DNA of 64,000 nt, from positions 1,240,001 to 1,304,000 of the forward strand of contig JAQOOI010000080.1 of NCBI GenBank assembly GCA_028554645.1, written 5' to 3'. Position numbers and translations under genes: made by a program. The notes under the pieces were generated by a model that saw only the letters and a list, made by a program, of their open reading frames with translations, ran no database searches and had not been told where the DNA came from. Positions 1-9,657 of this stretch are shown piece by piece. Every line of letters starts with the position of its first letter. Positions within the stretch are counted from its first letter, which is position 1. The DNA comes from Omphalotus guepiniiformis. Its lineage: Eukaryota; Basidiomycota; Agaricomycetes; Agaricales; Omphalotaceae.

Positions 1-1474
1 AATTTTTGATTTCTCGTGGGCATCTACGACTCCAGATAGGTTCGAAGTCGGTTGATTTGAAACTGTCCTTTCGTACATCAGGGCTTTTTGTAGCGGGGGA
101 ACGCTCTATAGTACGTCGGTGAGATGGGTGCAAGTGAGGCAGATAAGTTGCTCACAACTGGTGCAATGATGCCACGATTCACGATCTCACAAAGACAAGT
201 TCGAAGAATCTCGTATACGGCTTCTCGCGGGGGAAGGTCGATGTACTGAACAATGTCTGCTCTGTCCACGAACGCTGTATCTGATGACACAGTGAGTACT
301 ATAATCTATTGCATATTTTGTGTCGTACCAATCGCTTTCACGAGATTACTAGTGGACATGACCAACACATTTTTTCGATGCTTCAGTTTATCAAGTTGAG
401 TAAGCAGGGCATTGACAACCTGATATCGAGATGATGAGCAGCATTGAGAATAAAATAGTAAGTCTACTCACTCGTAAGCCATCTGACGGCTCTGTTCCAG
501 CCATCGCACCCGCACGCGCTGCTGTTAGGGATTCGACTTCATCTACAGGGCAGAACATGAAAATGTTCCTACTAGAAACGATGGTTAATCTGACTCACGC
601 ACCAATGAGCACAACAAGAAACGCATCTTCTTCTTCAGCAAGCTCCGTTATACTTGTGAATAAACGCTGAACGAGCTTCCCAGATTCGGAAAACCACTTT
701 GAAAAAAGCGAGTGAGAGTTGATCTCAAGCAGGCGCGCATGCGAGTAGCTGTAGGCTTGTTCATGATTAACATTTCGGTACGTAGGGCGGGACCAAATTA
801 CCGCTGCGAAAGTCTAATTGAAAGTTTCTGTGCTAATGCTCGACAAAGTGAAGTCTTTCCTGTACCAGGAGGACCATGCAACAAAACGACGCGATTCCAT
901 GAGACGAGATTGACTAGATGCAGACGTTGAGCCAAGTAGTGCATAGTACCAGTTAAGACTCACAATCTACACCAGCATCACTGAGAAGCAGAGTAGCGTG
1001 GATATAATCCAAAAGTTTGAGTTTTATGTTATCCTCGTATATTAACGAGTCCCACAGGCCCTCCCAGCTTCTACTTGGAAGCTCGCGCACACTAGCAGCC
1101 ATAGTTTCGTCATCCTCGTCTCTGGCCCCGGAGCTATTCGAGAATTCCTCAAATGAGTCTGTATCCGACGGCTGATACACGTGTATCTGCAATACCATCT
1201 CGTCGATCGGGAGTGACTGGGAAGGACATGGTGAATCTGAAGTGGTGATACACTCTACGGATGCGGCGAGTTCTGGGACAACCTCCCAGCCAGAGAGAGT
1301 GGATGAGAGATTTATCCTGTCAAATGAGTGTATCCAATTGTACACGGAAGTTCGGATTGTGTCAAATCGTGAAGTAGCACGGGGCTGAAGCCGAACTTCG
1401 ACTGTCAGATGATTGTTTGAGCATGGTTTGAACGCATATATGGATGAAAAAGTATTGTACCATGTATAGTCCAT
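1..1474 (-). CDS. PCH2: Pch2/TRIP13-type AAA+ ATPase (partial, C terminus off the window)
   Basis: AAA+ remodeller of HORMA-domain proteins, acting in meiotic checkpoint and recombination control and in spindle-checkpoint silencing. Seen in the translation: an N-terminal domain of about 170 residues from the ATG at 1474, then [17 protein letters not shown] (Walker A), [19 protein letters not shown], a Walker [11 protein letters not shown] box followed by GTEPSDGLR, a sensor-1 STSN, and the family hallmark [12 protein letters not shown]. Proposed exons on the minus strand are 1474-964, 913-802, 748-603, 542-472, 419-329, 280-156 and 105-<1. All six introns are GT-AG and 48-60 nt long. The last visible coding stretch ends near DAHEKSK, so the C-terminal small AAA subdomain continues beyond base 1. 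The identity rests on several contiguous family motifs. The exact start is inferred because no other in-frame ATG fits better. Confidence 0.93.
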
Positions 1475-1705
1475 TGAGTTCGTTGCTTTTCTGTTGACGA
1501 TGAAGGTTCTGAAGCTGAAACCATAGTTATATCCTTTGTGGTCATGTAGTAGTTCAAGGTGAAGGTGTGAGCGCCTAATTATAATAGACGCGACTGAAAA
1601 GCAACGCGTACATAGTAGTAAATATAAGTCAATATCATGTGTCCGGCATGCCCGGCCCTGGGGACCTCATGGCCTCAGGGCGCCTCACCGCTTGAACTCA
1701 TCACC

Positions 1706-2272
1706 ATGGAGCAGACAATCCTTAGCGGCCAGACTGCAGACAAAAATCAAGCGAAAGTCGAGGCGTCAGAAATCATGAATCCTGCAACATTCACAGTTCC
1801 TTCGCCGCTCGAGGGCACGACAATCACAATAGAATTTTGTGATAGGGTATGTCATCACTGTGCTTCTGTTCTTTCAGTTTCTCATCTATTCTTCCAGTGC
1901 CGCTGGTGAGCCTGTTTACCTAGCATGAAAGGACCAGGGAACAGAATATAACTGTCAGGCTTCATCGAGCCACATGGATTCAAACAGAGCTTTTCTTGAC
2001 TTTTCCTCCTCCCGCGATCAGCTGCATATCCGTCATCCCTCGCAACTCGGATGAAACTGCTGGACGTTTCCGGATATGGCTCACGATAGGCTTGGAACCA
2101 GCACATCTAATCTGGGATCGAAAGGTAGAAGGAGGTTTTCCTGAACTGAAGGTTCTCGTAAGTACCTTTTCATCCTTACGCTACTGCTTTTCTTATTCCA
2201 TCGCAGAAGCAACGCGTTCGCGACATAGTACAGCCGGGTAAATCATTAGGGCACTCAGATAGCAAGAAATGA
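1706..2272 (+). CDS. SelW/SelT/SelH-like Rdx family protein (Cys form)
   Basis: Small thioredoxin-like Rdx protein related to selenoprotein W, presumed to work in redox reactions through a CxxC motif. Proposed exons are 1706-1846, 1898-1905 (only 8 nt), 1959-2157 and 2207-2272, giving 137 residues. The translation contains FCDRCRW, so the motif is Cys-Asp-Arg-Cys with cysteine where animal SelW has selenocysteine. It continues with RATWIQTELFLTF, then LIWDRKVEGGFPELK and a C-terminal RVRDIVQPGKSLGHSD, the usual order in fungal family members. The ATG at 1706 lies in a strong context (caccATGg). An in-frame ATG at 1637 would add 23 residues, including a CPAC motif, and cannot be excluded. The second motif cysteine lies in the 8-nt exon; skipping that exon would shift the frame. 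Confidence 0.9.
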
Positions 2273-2684
2273 AGGCCACCTTGCTATTACTCATTCTAGG
2301 AGAATCCGATATATTTATTGCCTGAAATTCGGATACACTGGATGCACCTTGAGTTGAATTGCTTCATAAAGACAGTTACTTATATGAAGCCAGAGCTGTA
2401 AGGTTCCGAGTTCCATGACTGTTATTTAAGTCCCACCAAAATGAGGCGGGTACTGAATCTCCCTGCCCATCTTCACCTCGGAGAGCCCCTTCCAGAATAT
2501 CAATAACAGCGAGTGAATTTACTCGTTGATATTGAGCTGCTACTCTTGGGTTGATGCGTGCCGTTTAGTAAGTCGTACGCAGATGCAATGCCGGCGCCTG
2601 AATATATATTAGTAACCACAGATTCATCGGCTGAGTTGAATCACTCACCGCGGAGCCCAGGTTTACATTGAGAAGTCAGGTACT
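2273..2684. other. Intergenic, convergent 3' ends
   Basis: This stretch of about 410 bases lies between the stop of the Rdx gene and the stop of the PPR gene. It holds the 3' untranslated regions of both. I see no further open frame or repeat. Confidence 0.5.
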
Positions 2685-4655
2685 TCATTGTTCCTGAGTA
2701 TGTTTCTGCTCAGGTCTTTCATTCCATGCATTGTAGAACCATTTCGTCCTTGGGATTGCTGGTTTATGGCTTCTACTTCCGTGCTTTTCAGTTTGGTAAT
2801 TAACAAGGTCTCGCCAGCGCCTGCGCGAGACATGACCTCGCCTACCGCCACCAGTGACGAGATATATGTTCTTTCCAGCCCAGACACGACGGCCCAAACG
2901 ATCTTTCAGTCGCTCAATGGTACGAGCTAGTACGTCGTCTATACGTTCAGCCAAAGCAGAAATTTCCCTGATATTTCGTTGCAAAATGCGAATATGTCGC
3001 TGAAGGTCGATAGATTTGAAAGGTTCCTCGCTGGGCATATGTTTTTGGTGAGTGACGTCGACGGCTGACGTAGCCTCTGCATCAGAAAAACTCCATTGAG
3101 CACCATTGATGAACCCCCAGTTTGAATTCTGTTGGTCCGCAGGAGGGAGGTAATGCTCCGGGGTGTCCTCTTCTTTGTAAGCGAATGGTTTGGCGGACAA
3201 GGGAGCCGCAACGGCAGACCATTGGCCTCGCCTTTGAAGACCTTTGACGAAACCCTTGTAGAACTCGATATCGGCACGCTTCTTTCGCAAAATGAAGGGA
3301 AGCTTTGCATGCAGCCATCTCATGAGTGAAATGTTTTTGTCACGATTACTGAGTCCAAAAACCGAGAGAATGGTTTGTCGATTGAGAGAGAATTGAGGGG
3401 AGGGGACTCGGTGTACGTATGGTTTTGTGACGAGGTTGATTCTGAGTTGTCTGTCCAGCACCCTATCTTGTTCCATAGCCACTAGGAAGTAGTGTCGAGC
3501 CAGATGGGCATGACCGGCTCTAGATATGTGTTTCAGAAGAGTATTATAAGTGGTGGCATTTGGTTCGGCATGAGGGGGTGTGAAGGACACGGACGAGTCT
3601 GGAGAAACACCAAAATCATCTTCCTCGTCTTCGAAGGAGGAGTTGAAGTGGGCCTGCGCACGAGGTAACGGTACGGTCAAGACTTCAAAAGCCTGCACCA
3701 TTTTAGATATATTTCCGGTCATCCCATACATATCCAGCACAGTGTTCAAAGCCGAAGTAGAGAAATAGAGCGGCTTAATGACTTGCGTGCTCGACAAACT
3801 GTGACTGTCAGCCTTCAACCCCAAGACTTCTAGCGCGGGTCGGTCAGGATTGTTCATGTCAATCCCATATCCTACCCTCAGCAGCGATTCAAACCCTTCC
3901 TCGTCCATCGTGTACTTCATTATACGAATCGTCAGATCCATATTGACCGAGGTGAATGGAATGCCAAGCTCTCGCATGCCATCCAGAAGTTCCTTCGTCA
4001 TTGCCCGTACCTGCGCCACCATCGCAGGAATGTTCACGATTTTTATTGGCAGCGTCAAACGATGAGCAATAGCCTGAAGACAGAGCCCGAACGTCAGGTT
4101 CACTGGCTCTATGCCGGAAGCAGTAAGGTCCCTGTACACATTCAATGCACCTTCATGATGTCCCACAGCGGCAAACTGACCCAAGATGAAGTGATAGTCA
4201 TCCAAGGAGGGTTTTTGCCCGAAAGCACGAATGTTCTGAATGACGGTCCGGAAACGACCTTCACATAAATGAACAGTTCGTGGCGGTTTCTGACGCCTCA
4301 ACCGTATAGAAGAAGCGAAACGAAGCAATGCTGAAGGACGCGTGCACTTCCGTAGTACCGCTTGGTGTATCCTGATATCCAACTTCTCGTGTCCCATTAA
4401 GTCGAGGAGATTAGTATAGTGAAGCCACACGCTTCCAGGAGTTCCCTTCTCCAGAGCATAGTGGAGGTCCAAGAGCAGCCTGTGACGCTTCCGGTCTACA
4501 GGATTATGAATGGCCGACCCTCCTGAATCCTGAAGTATGCCATCCCAGAACGGTAGCAGGGAAGACGAATGCCGCTTTGAATGGGTCGGAAAGCGACGAC
4601 CGACAGCACGAGCCATTGGAGGAAGAAGACAATGCTGAAGAAAGAGACTTAACAT
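2685..4655 (-). CDS. Pentatricopeptide-repeat protein, probably mitochondrial
   Basis: Single-exon gene of 656 residues, organellar RNA metabolism factor by analogy with other fungal PPR proteins. The chosen start at 4655 gives MLSLFLQHCLLPPMARAVGRRFPTH, a basic, hydroxylated amphipathic N terminus that suits a mitochondrial presequence. An in-frame ATG at 4802 would add 49 residues and is less convincing. PPR-like helical pairs are visible as SLDDYHFILGQFAAVGHHEGALNVYRDL followed by ASGIEPVNLTFGLCL, and later as FSTSALNTVLDMYGMTGNISKMVQAFEVL and PNATTYNTLLKHISRAGHAHLARHYF. The C-terminal 120 residues are basic with a predicted coiled segment (ILQRNIREISALAERIDDVLARTIERLKDRLG). No specific yeast orthologue could be assigned by eye. 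The RNA target is unknown. Confidence 0.8.
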   Translation of the reverse strand: MLSLFLQHCLLPPMARAVGRRFPTHSKRHSSSLLPFWDGILQDSGGSAIHNPVDRKRHRLLLDLHYALEKGTPGSVWLHYTNLLDLMGHEKLDIRIHQAVLRKCTRPSALLRFASSIRLRRQKPPRTVHLCEGRFRTVIQNIRAFGQKPSLDDYHFILGQFAAVGHHEGALNVYRDLTASGIEPVNLTFGLCLQAIAHRLTLPIKIVNIPAMVAQVRAMTKELLDGMRELGIPFTSVNMDLTIRIMKYTMDEEGFESLLRVGYGIDMNNPDRPALEVLGLKADSHSLSSTQVIKPLYFSTSALNTVLDMYGMTGNISKMVQAFEVLTVPLPRAQAHFNSSFEDEEDDFGVSPDSSVSFTPPHAEPNATTYNTLLKHISRAGHAHLARHYFLVAMEQDRVLDRQLRINLVTKPYVHRVPSPQFSLNRQTILSVFGLSNRDKNISLMRWLHAKLPFILRKKRADIEFYKGFVKGLQRRGQWSAVAAPLSAKPFAYKEEDTPEHYLPPADQQNSNWGFINGAQWSFSDAEATSAVDVTHQKHMPSEEPFKSIDLQRHIRILQRNIREISALAERIDDVLARTIERLKDRLGRRVWAGKNIYLVTGGGRRGHVSRRRWRDLVNYQTEKHGSRSHKPAIPRTKWFYNAWNERPEQKHTQEQ

Positions 4656-5096
4656 GGCGCAAGCTGGCTGTAGACGAGGAACTGTGTTACAGCCAGTCGA
4701 GCGTATGTTTCGCGTTGTACATACAAAGTGCGGACGTTTCGAAAAATATCGGAGGTTTGTCATTGTTTGGTTCATCGAAATTGTGATCACACGAAAACTC
4801 AAGACTCAAGTACACAGTACAGATCATACAGTATCGCCCCACGAATCCAAGTGGTATTCAGTGTAATGTCAATACAAGATGAGACAGACAGTGGTGGTGG
4901 TATGATGGTACAGATATATCGGACGAATTCAGATTTCGTCCAACGACTAAATGAATTGGAGTATACATCTGGAATTCAATAACGCGACAGAAAGGGAAAA
5001 ACAATGAGACTAACACAGTTACAAATGGCCTACCTAAAGGCCGGCGTTTTAGGGTGATCCACCTATTCCTCATGATCAGCGCAACAGTTCAGATTA
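4656..5096. other. Intergenic region upstream of the PPR gene
   Basis: About 440 bases hold the promoter and 5' leader of the PPR gene and the 3' end of the SmG gene. No further gene is supported. Confidence 0.45.
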
Positions 5097-5438
5097 CTAT
5101 CGTATCGCTTCCAAAATTTCCATAGACGTTACGCTGTTTCCTCGGATGACCTGGCGACGAAGATTTAGCGAGTGATGATATGGAAACAAGCAACGACTGA
5201 CAACAGTGCCAATAGGATGCTTCTGTCCTGGTGTTGTTTCCTCAAGGGCATCGTCGATGACGAGATTCAAGAAGAGGTCGTAGCCGCGTAAGGTGCCGCT
5301 GACCTTGCGTCCACCTTGGAGATTGACGAACAACTTTTTGTCCATAAACTGAAAATTCAGATGAGAAAGAGTAAATGAAAATAGTAAGGTGAAAGATAAC
5401 GAGACCTTTTTGAGCTCTGGCTGTGAAGCTTTGGACAT
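5097..5438 (-). CDS. SMX2: Small nuclear ribonucleoprotein G (SmG)
   Basis: Core Sm-ring subunit of spliceosomal U1, U2, U4 and U5 snRNPs. Proposed exons are 5438-5406, 5348-5202 and 5150-5097, joining to 77 residues (the human protein has 76). The start [17 protein letters not shown] closely matches the conserved SmG N terminus. Sm1 is seen as [15 protein letters not shown] followed by FLNLVIDDA, and Sm2 as [16 protein letters not shown]. Both introns are GT-AG. The gene starts 227 bases from, and is divergent to, the RGG-rich gene at 5665, so the two probably share a promoter region. Confidence is high because length, start and both Sm motifs all agree. Confidence 0.96.
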   Translation of the reverse strand: MSKASQPELKKVSLSFTLLFSFTLSHLNFQFMDKKLFVNLQGGRKVSGTLRGYDLFLNLVIDDALEETTPGQKHPIGTVVSRCLFPYHHSLNLRRQVIRGNSVTSMEILEAIR

Positions 5439-5664
5439 GGTGGTTGAAGTTCAAGCGAGAGGTGCTTTGCCATATTTGGCAACGGTTGGAGCTAGAACGG
5501 ACACACTACTGTCTGACTGCACAACGAACTTATCTCTCTTCGTCTACTTCCATTCAATTCCTTATTTTCTAATTTCCCCACATCTCTCCTTCGGCAAGTG
5601 TATTATCCTCTATGGTGCTTTGTATTTACAGCTTGTCCTAATAGTTCATCCGGTTCCGGATCCG

Positions 5665-7599
5665 ATGCCTACCTCACCTGCGCTGCAGAGAAATCAGGCC
5701 AACGACTCCTCGTCTGGCTCGCGAATTCGAGATTGGAACAGGAACAACGAACCAGGATCCGCATTCAGCGGAATAAGTCGCGGAAAACGAGGCGGTGGCA
5801 GAGGCGGTGGGCGAGTGACGCGCGGGCGTGGAGGACGTGCAGGTGGTCCCTCTCGCGGACACGTTGAACCGTCCCAAGCACCGTCAGCACCGTCAGAGCT
5901 ACCAACGAGCAACCATCCTCCAGCTACGCTTCCTCAGATTGAGGTCACAAGCGAGGCGACGTCTGGCTCCAAGGTTCCATCCAGACGTCCCTCTACTCGT
6001 CCAATCTCTTCTGCTTCTGTCCCATCTACCACTCCTGCCACACAGGCTCCACCTACTCCAAAGTCCACTCGTCCTCCGAACCGTCGTAGGCGCTCTAATA
6101 CCCAGACAAAGTCTAGCGTGTCCAAGCTCAATGTTCCGCCTCCGCTTGATCAAGCCGCATTACGCTCCTCTCAGAAGGGTCGTACTCCCTCTCTGCAGCC
6201 GCCTCATAGCGCACCTGTCTTCAAAGATACTCCTCCTCACTTAACTACTCCGACTCCATTTGATATGCGCACGGACATCGACGCCCTTGTTGAACGTGTG
6301 CGAGCAGTTGCTATGTCCGACCACAGACCATTGACTCCAGGTAGTCACATCGATTGGGCTGGTGACGAGGACGATAGCTTACCTGACTTGGATGACTGGG
6401 GTGTAAAGACTGCATCTACAACTGAGGCCAAACAGGATGCCATATCACCCATCATGGTTGAAGGCCTCAAGTCTCTACCGGAACCGTGCAAACCCCCATC
6501 GCCGTTAGGAAGAGATGTTGCTTCGCCTATGTTACCCACTATTCTTCCTGATCAACCAGAGAATACTTCGAAAGAGCCCCAGAAATCGATAGCGGATGGC
6601 TCGGTGGGTGAAAAGAGTGCGGGCAGCCAAGCTGTTCCCATGAGTGCCGATAAGAAAACGGAAAAGAGAAACGCAGTCCCTGATATAAAGGTCGCGGGAC
6701 GCGGTGCATCATTGCAGTCCAAAGGGCGACCGGATGTCCCGAAAAGTGCCCCCTTGCACCCATCATTACCTCCTAAGCCTGCGTTCATTGACGCTCCGAT
6801 TGTCAAGAAGGCGCATGCAGGTGCAACTCCAATGCGTAATACTGCCCCTCCCCGCTTCCCTCATGCCCACAAAGCTGGAGCTCCTGCCAAGCCAGTAGAG
6901 AACGTACGAAACATTCCTGCGGCCAAGCCCGTTGAAGCGGCGACGAAACCCGCAGAAACATCACCTGAGAACCTTACGGATCCTGCACCTTCAGAACATG
7001 CAGAGGTACCCACCCCGAAGGTTTCACTGCCCGCGCCCTCAGTTTACTCAAAGACGAAATCGGCCTTACCTGTGTCTTCAGAACACTCAACTCCTAATTC
7101 AGAGAAACCTTCAGAGGTAAAACCAATAAAGGTCGAGGACGTAACCTCAGAAGATCGCAAGGACCCTGAAGCAGACGATGAGCTGCACGGAGGACTTCAA
7201 GCCTCAATGCATGCACCTAAATCTCTTTCTGACCCGTCTCTTCCTGCGTCCAACGTTGCGAAACAATCTACACCGAATGGATATCTGGGATCCCACTTCA
7301 CTCACATCAGGGCTCACACTGTCGGACGACCCTCTTCCTTCACCCATAATTCGCCTGCCAACGCATCGTACCGCTCCTCTCGCTCAGGACCTGCTACTCC
7401 TCGCGGTGGGTTTTCGCAGCACGCGAGGACGCATTCGTCCCCTCCAGCAGGTACAGTGTTGAACACCCATCGGGCAGTACATGCGACTCGTCCGGTCCTC
7501 ACTGGCGATGCCATCTCTAGGCTTGCTCGGACTATTGGCGGCGCGTCAATATCTTCATCACCTTCGAAGACCACTGTCAGTGTCGCTTCAAAGGACTAA
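5665..7599 (+). CDS. Disordered RGG- and Pro/Ser-rich protein
   Basis: Intronless frame of 644 residues whose product I do not recognise. The chosen ATG at 5665 begins MPTSPALQRNQANDSSSGSR. The frame is open for a further 276 bases upstream, but that stretch looks like leader sequence. Residues about 30-55 carry an RGG-type tract (SRGKRGGGRGGGRVTRGRGGR), usually a low-complexity RNA-binding and methylation element. About 200 residues in, one ordered-looking acidic block (IDALVERVRAVAMSDHRPL, then HIDWAGDEDDSLPDLDDWGV) stands out from otherwise Pro/Ser/Thr/Ala-rich sequence and may be a short conserved motif. A second basic, Ser-rich patch lies near the C terminus. No catalytic domain is visible. 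An RNA-associated role is only an inference from the RGG tract. Confidence 0.75.
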   Translation: MPTSPALQRNQANDSSSGSRIRDWNRNNEPGSAFSGISRGKRGGGRGGGRVTRGRGGRAGGPSRGHVEPSQAPSAPSELPTSNHPPATLPQIEVTSEATSGSKVPSRRPSTRPISSASVPSTTPATQAPPTPKSTRPPNRRRRSNTQTKSSVSKLNVPPPLDQAALRSSQKGRTPSLQPPHSAPVFKDTPPHLTTPTPFDMRTDIDALVERVRAVAMSDHRPLTPGSHIDWAGDEDDSLPDLDDWGVKTASTTEAKQDAISPIMVEGLKSLPEPCKPPSPLGRDVASPMLPTILPDQPENTSKEPQKSIADGSVGEKSAGSQAVPMSADKKTEKRNAVPDIKVAGRGASLQSKGRPDVPKSAPLHPSLPPKPAFIDAPIVKKAHAGATPMRNTAPPRFPHAHKAGAPAKPVENVRNIPAAKPVEAATKPAETSPENLTDPAPSEHAEVPTPKVSLPAPSVYSKTKSALPVSSEHSTPNSEKPSEVKPIKVEDVTSEDRKDPEADDELHGGLQASMHAPKSLSDPSLPASNVAKQSTPNGYLGSHFTHIRAHTVGRPSSFTHNSPANASYRSSRSGPATPRGGFSQHARTHSSPPAGTVLNTHRAVHATRPVLTGDAISRLARTIGGASISSSPSKTTVSVASKD

Positions 7600-7893
7600 C
7601 TTTATGCGAACCATCTTTTCTTCTGGCAACTTCGCTCGCCCTACTGGTAGTTTTTCTTGGTTTACTTTGGGATCGTTTTCACTCTTGTACCTATTTTTCC
7701 ATTTCACTACCCACATACCCTTGGTCATGTTTTAGTCATAGCTTCTGTTGTTCCTAAATTGCTTCAGTTCATTTGTCCCGCCCGATATATATCATACAAA
7801 CTATTTATTAAATGCTTGATTACACTTCTGCTGTATTTTACATCCCGTAAGAATCTGTTTCTTTCAATAGTCTGTACGGTTTGAAGTGACATA

Positions 7894-9439
7894 TTACTCG
7901 GAGCTAAAATATGACAATTCAAGTCCTACGGCCTTGATTGGCTTCAAGCGACTTGAAAAATCTGAGACCACGCCTAAGCTAACGAGCATATTTCGTATAC
8001 GTCCTTCCCACATTATGGAAACGTCCTACGAAATCAGATATTAGACGCTGCTCTTAAAGCTGTGCTGATACATAGAAACTGACGTTACTTGTAGATGCAC
8101 GAGCTTTCACAACCCCGTGAATGTCTTTCTTTGGTTCCAGTTCGGTGCTTTGCGGCGGGAAGAGTGATGATGAGTCACTGTCATCAACACCTTCTAGTGA
8201 AGGACCGCGTCGAAGCCAGTACTCGGCACCCATCGTCCATTCACTTTCGTAGCTATACACGTTGAAGTCAAAGCGAGATGAAAGGGACAAATCCTGAGAT
8301 ACTCGAGCAGAATACGCGCTGGACAGGTGACCAAGCATAGGATTGAACAGCGCCGTAATGGTTGTGGGAGGCTGGGAAGGTTGGATTTTCGATACAGAGG
8401 CTAGAGAAGATGAGGAAAGAGGCGGTATTTGGTACGACGGCGGCGTAGCATCCGGTGAGGTTGAGAAACGAATTCCGGTAGACACTACAGAAACCAGCTA
8501 GTTCACAACTAATCCAGAATGGAAGAAGGCTTTATGACTGACCACCAGCGCTTCGTTCCTTCGCACTGAAGTAAAATTCAGCACCAGCGGATAAACGTCC
8601 CCTCAGCCCACCCTCCACAGCATCTTCTTCGTCCACTCGTTTGATCCCGACGGGAGTTGGAAGGGTTATCGACGCGGCGTCTTCCGCTGAGTCTGCTAGT
8701 TGACCCAGCTTGCCAAAGTTGTGAAGAATCTTGAGACCCCACATTCCATCCTCCGCACTATATGTGTATTCCGTGCACCATTTACCCACATCGTGTTGTA
8801 ACGACACCATAAGGTTGCTGACATTTGAGCGAGCTCCCAGGTCGGGCCTTATAGCGGAAGGTGGTTCCGATATGGCAGCAACGATAGCTTGCAACGTAGG
8901 TGACAGCCTGGTAGAGTACAAGGCGTCCAGCCTTCCCGTTGGTATGTATAAGCGGCCATACATAAGGTAGTCTGCTTTCTTCGTGAATAGCTAGAATCTG
9001 GAGAGGATGAGATACATACCCCGTACATCAACCCGTTCACCAGCAAGCCATTCCTCTCCTTTTCCTTCAGGTCTTCGAGGTTGATCATAGACTCTGAACC
9101 GCTCTATCATATCCTTGAAGCGTACATTTCCAGATGTCTGTATATCAAGGTCACACGAGGTAAATATGTACCCAACCGACCCGTTCAACGAGGGCATAGC
9201 ATTTATGGAATACGTGGTCTTGAATAAAGCATTAGGAGATTTGGATATGGAGAGATGAAGTCCTCTTGGGACCGTGAAATCGAGGATAGCTGCAATAATT
9301 GATTGAGTACACTCAAAACATGAGAATTGGAAGAGAGCAGACCATCAGAAGAACGTGTCAAGTTGGTAAAAAGATTGTCTTCGTTCCAACCAGTTGCCTT
9401 GTAATAATTTCGGAGCACATAAGAGGCAAAAGGATGCAT
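7894..9439 (-). CDS. MDM10: Mdm10, mitochondrial outer-membrane beta-barrel of ERMES
   Basis: Beta-barrel of the mitochondrial outer membrane that joins the ER-mitochondria encounter structure and also associates with the SAM assembly machinery. Five exons give the characteristic start [18 protein letters not shown], then [68 protein letters not shown] and [15 protein letters not shown]. The last exon ([15 protein letters not shown], ending LELSYFSSE) carries the C-terminal beta-signal expected for SAM substrates. Introns are GT-AG and about 50 nt, and each junction preserves the frame. A Ser/Pro-rich loop of about 40 residues before the final third is longer than I would expect. No signal peptide is expected or seen. 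Confidence 0.93.
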
Positions 9440-9657
9440 AGAACGCTCAGTAGCGTAAGAGAAGTGGACGGGGTCCCGCTTTAGTCCGGCGAAGCTTCCA
9501 GGCGCTTGAACAGACGCTCAGTTCAACATATTGAAATGATATTTGATTGTGATGAATAAGAGTCGAATTCTATCACACAGTAGATAATACAAAATTGGCA
9601 AGTATACTGGAAGTACATTACAACTAGATGAACTGACATGTAGGGGGTAACCTTTGC

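Noticed and set aside
1637..1705. Upstream ATG of the SelW-like gene with a CPAC motif
   Set aside because: The ATG at 1706 has a much better start context; the upstream segment is kept only as an alternative N terminus.
6345..6806. Antisense open frames inside the RGG-protein gene
   Set aside because: They are the complement of low-complexity Ser/Pro-rich coding sequence and show no independent motif or plausible start.
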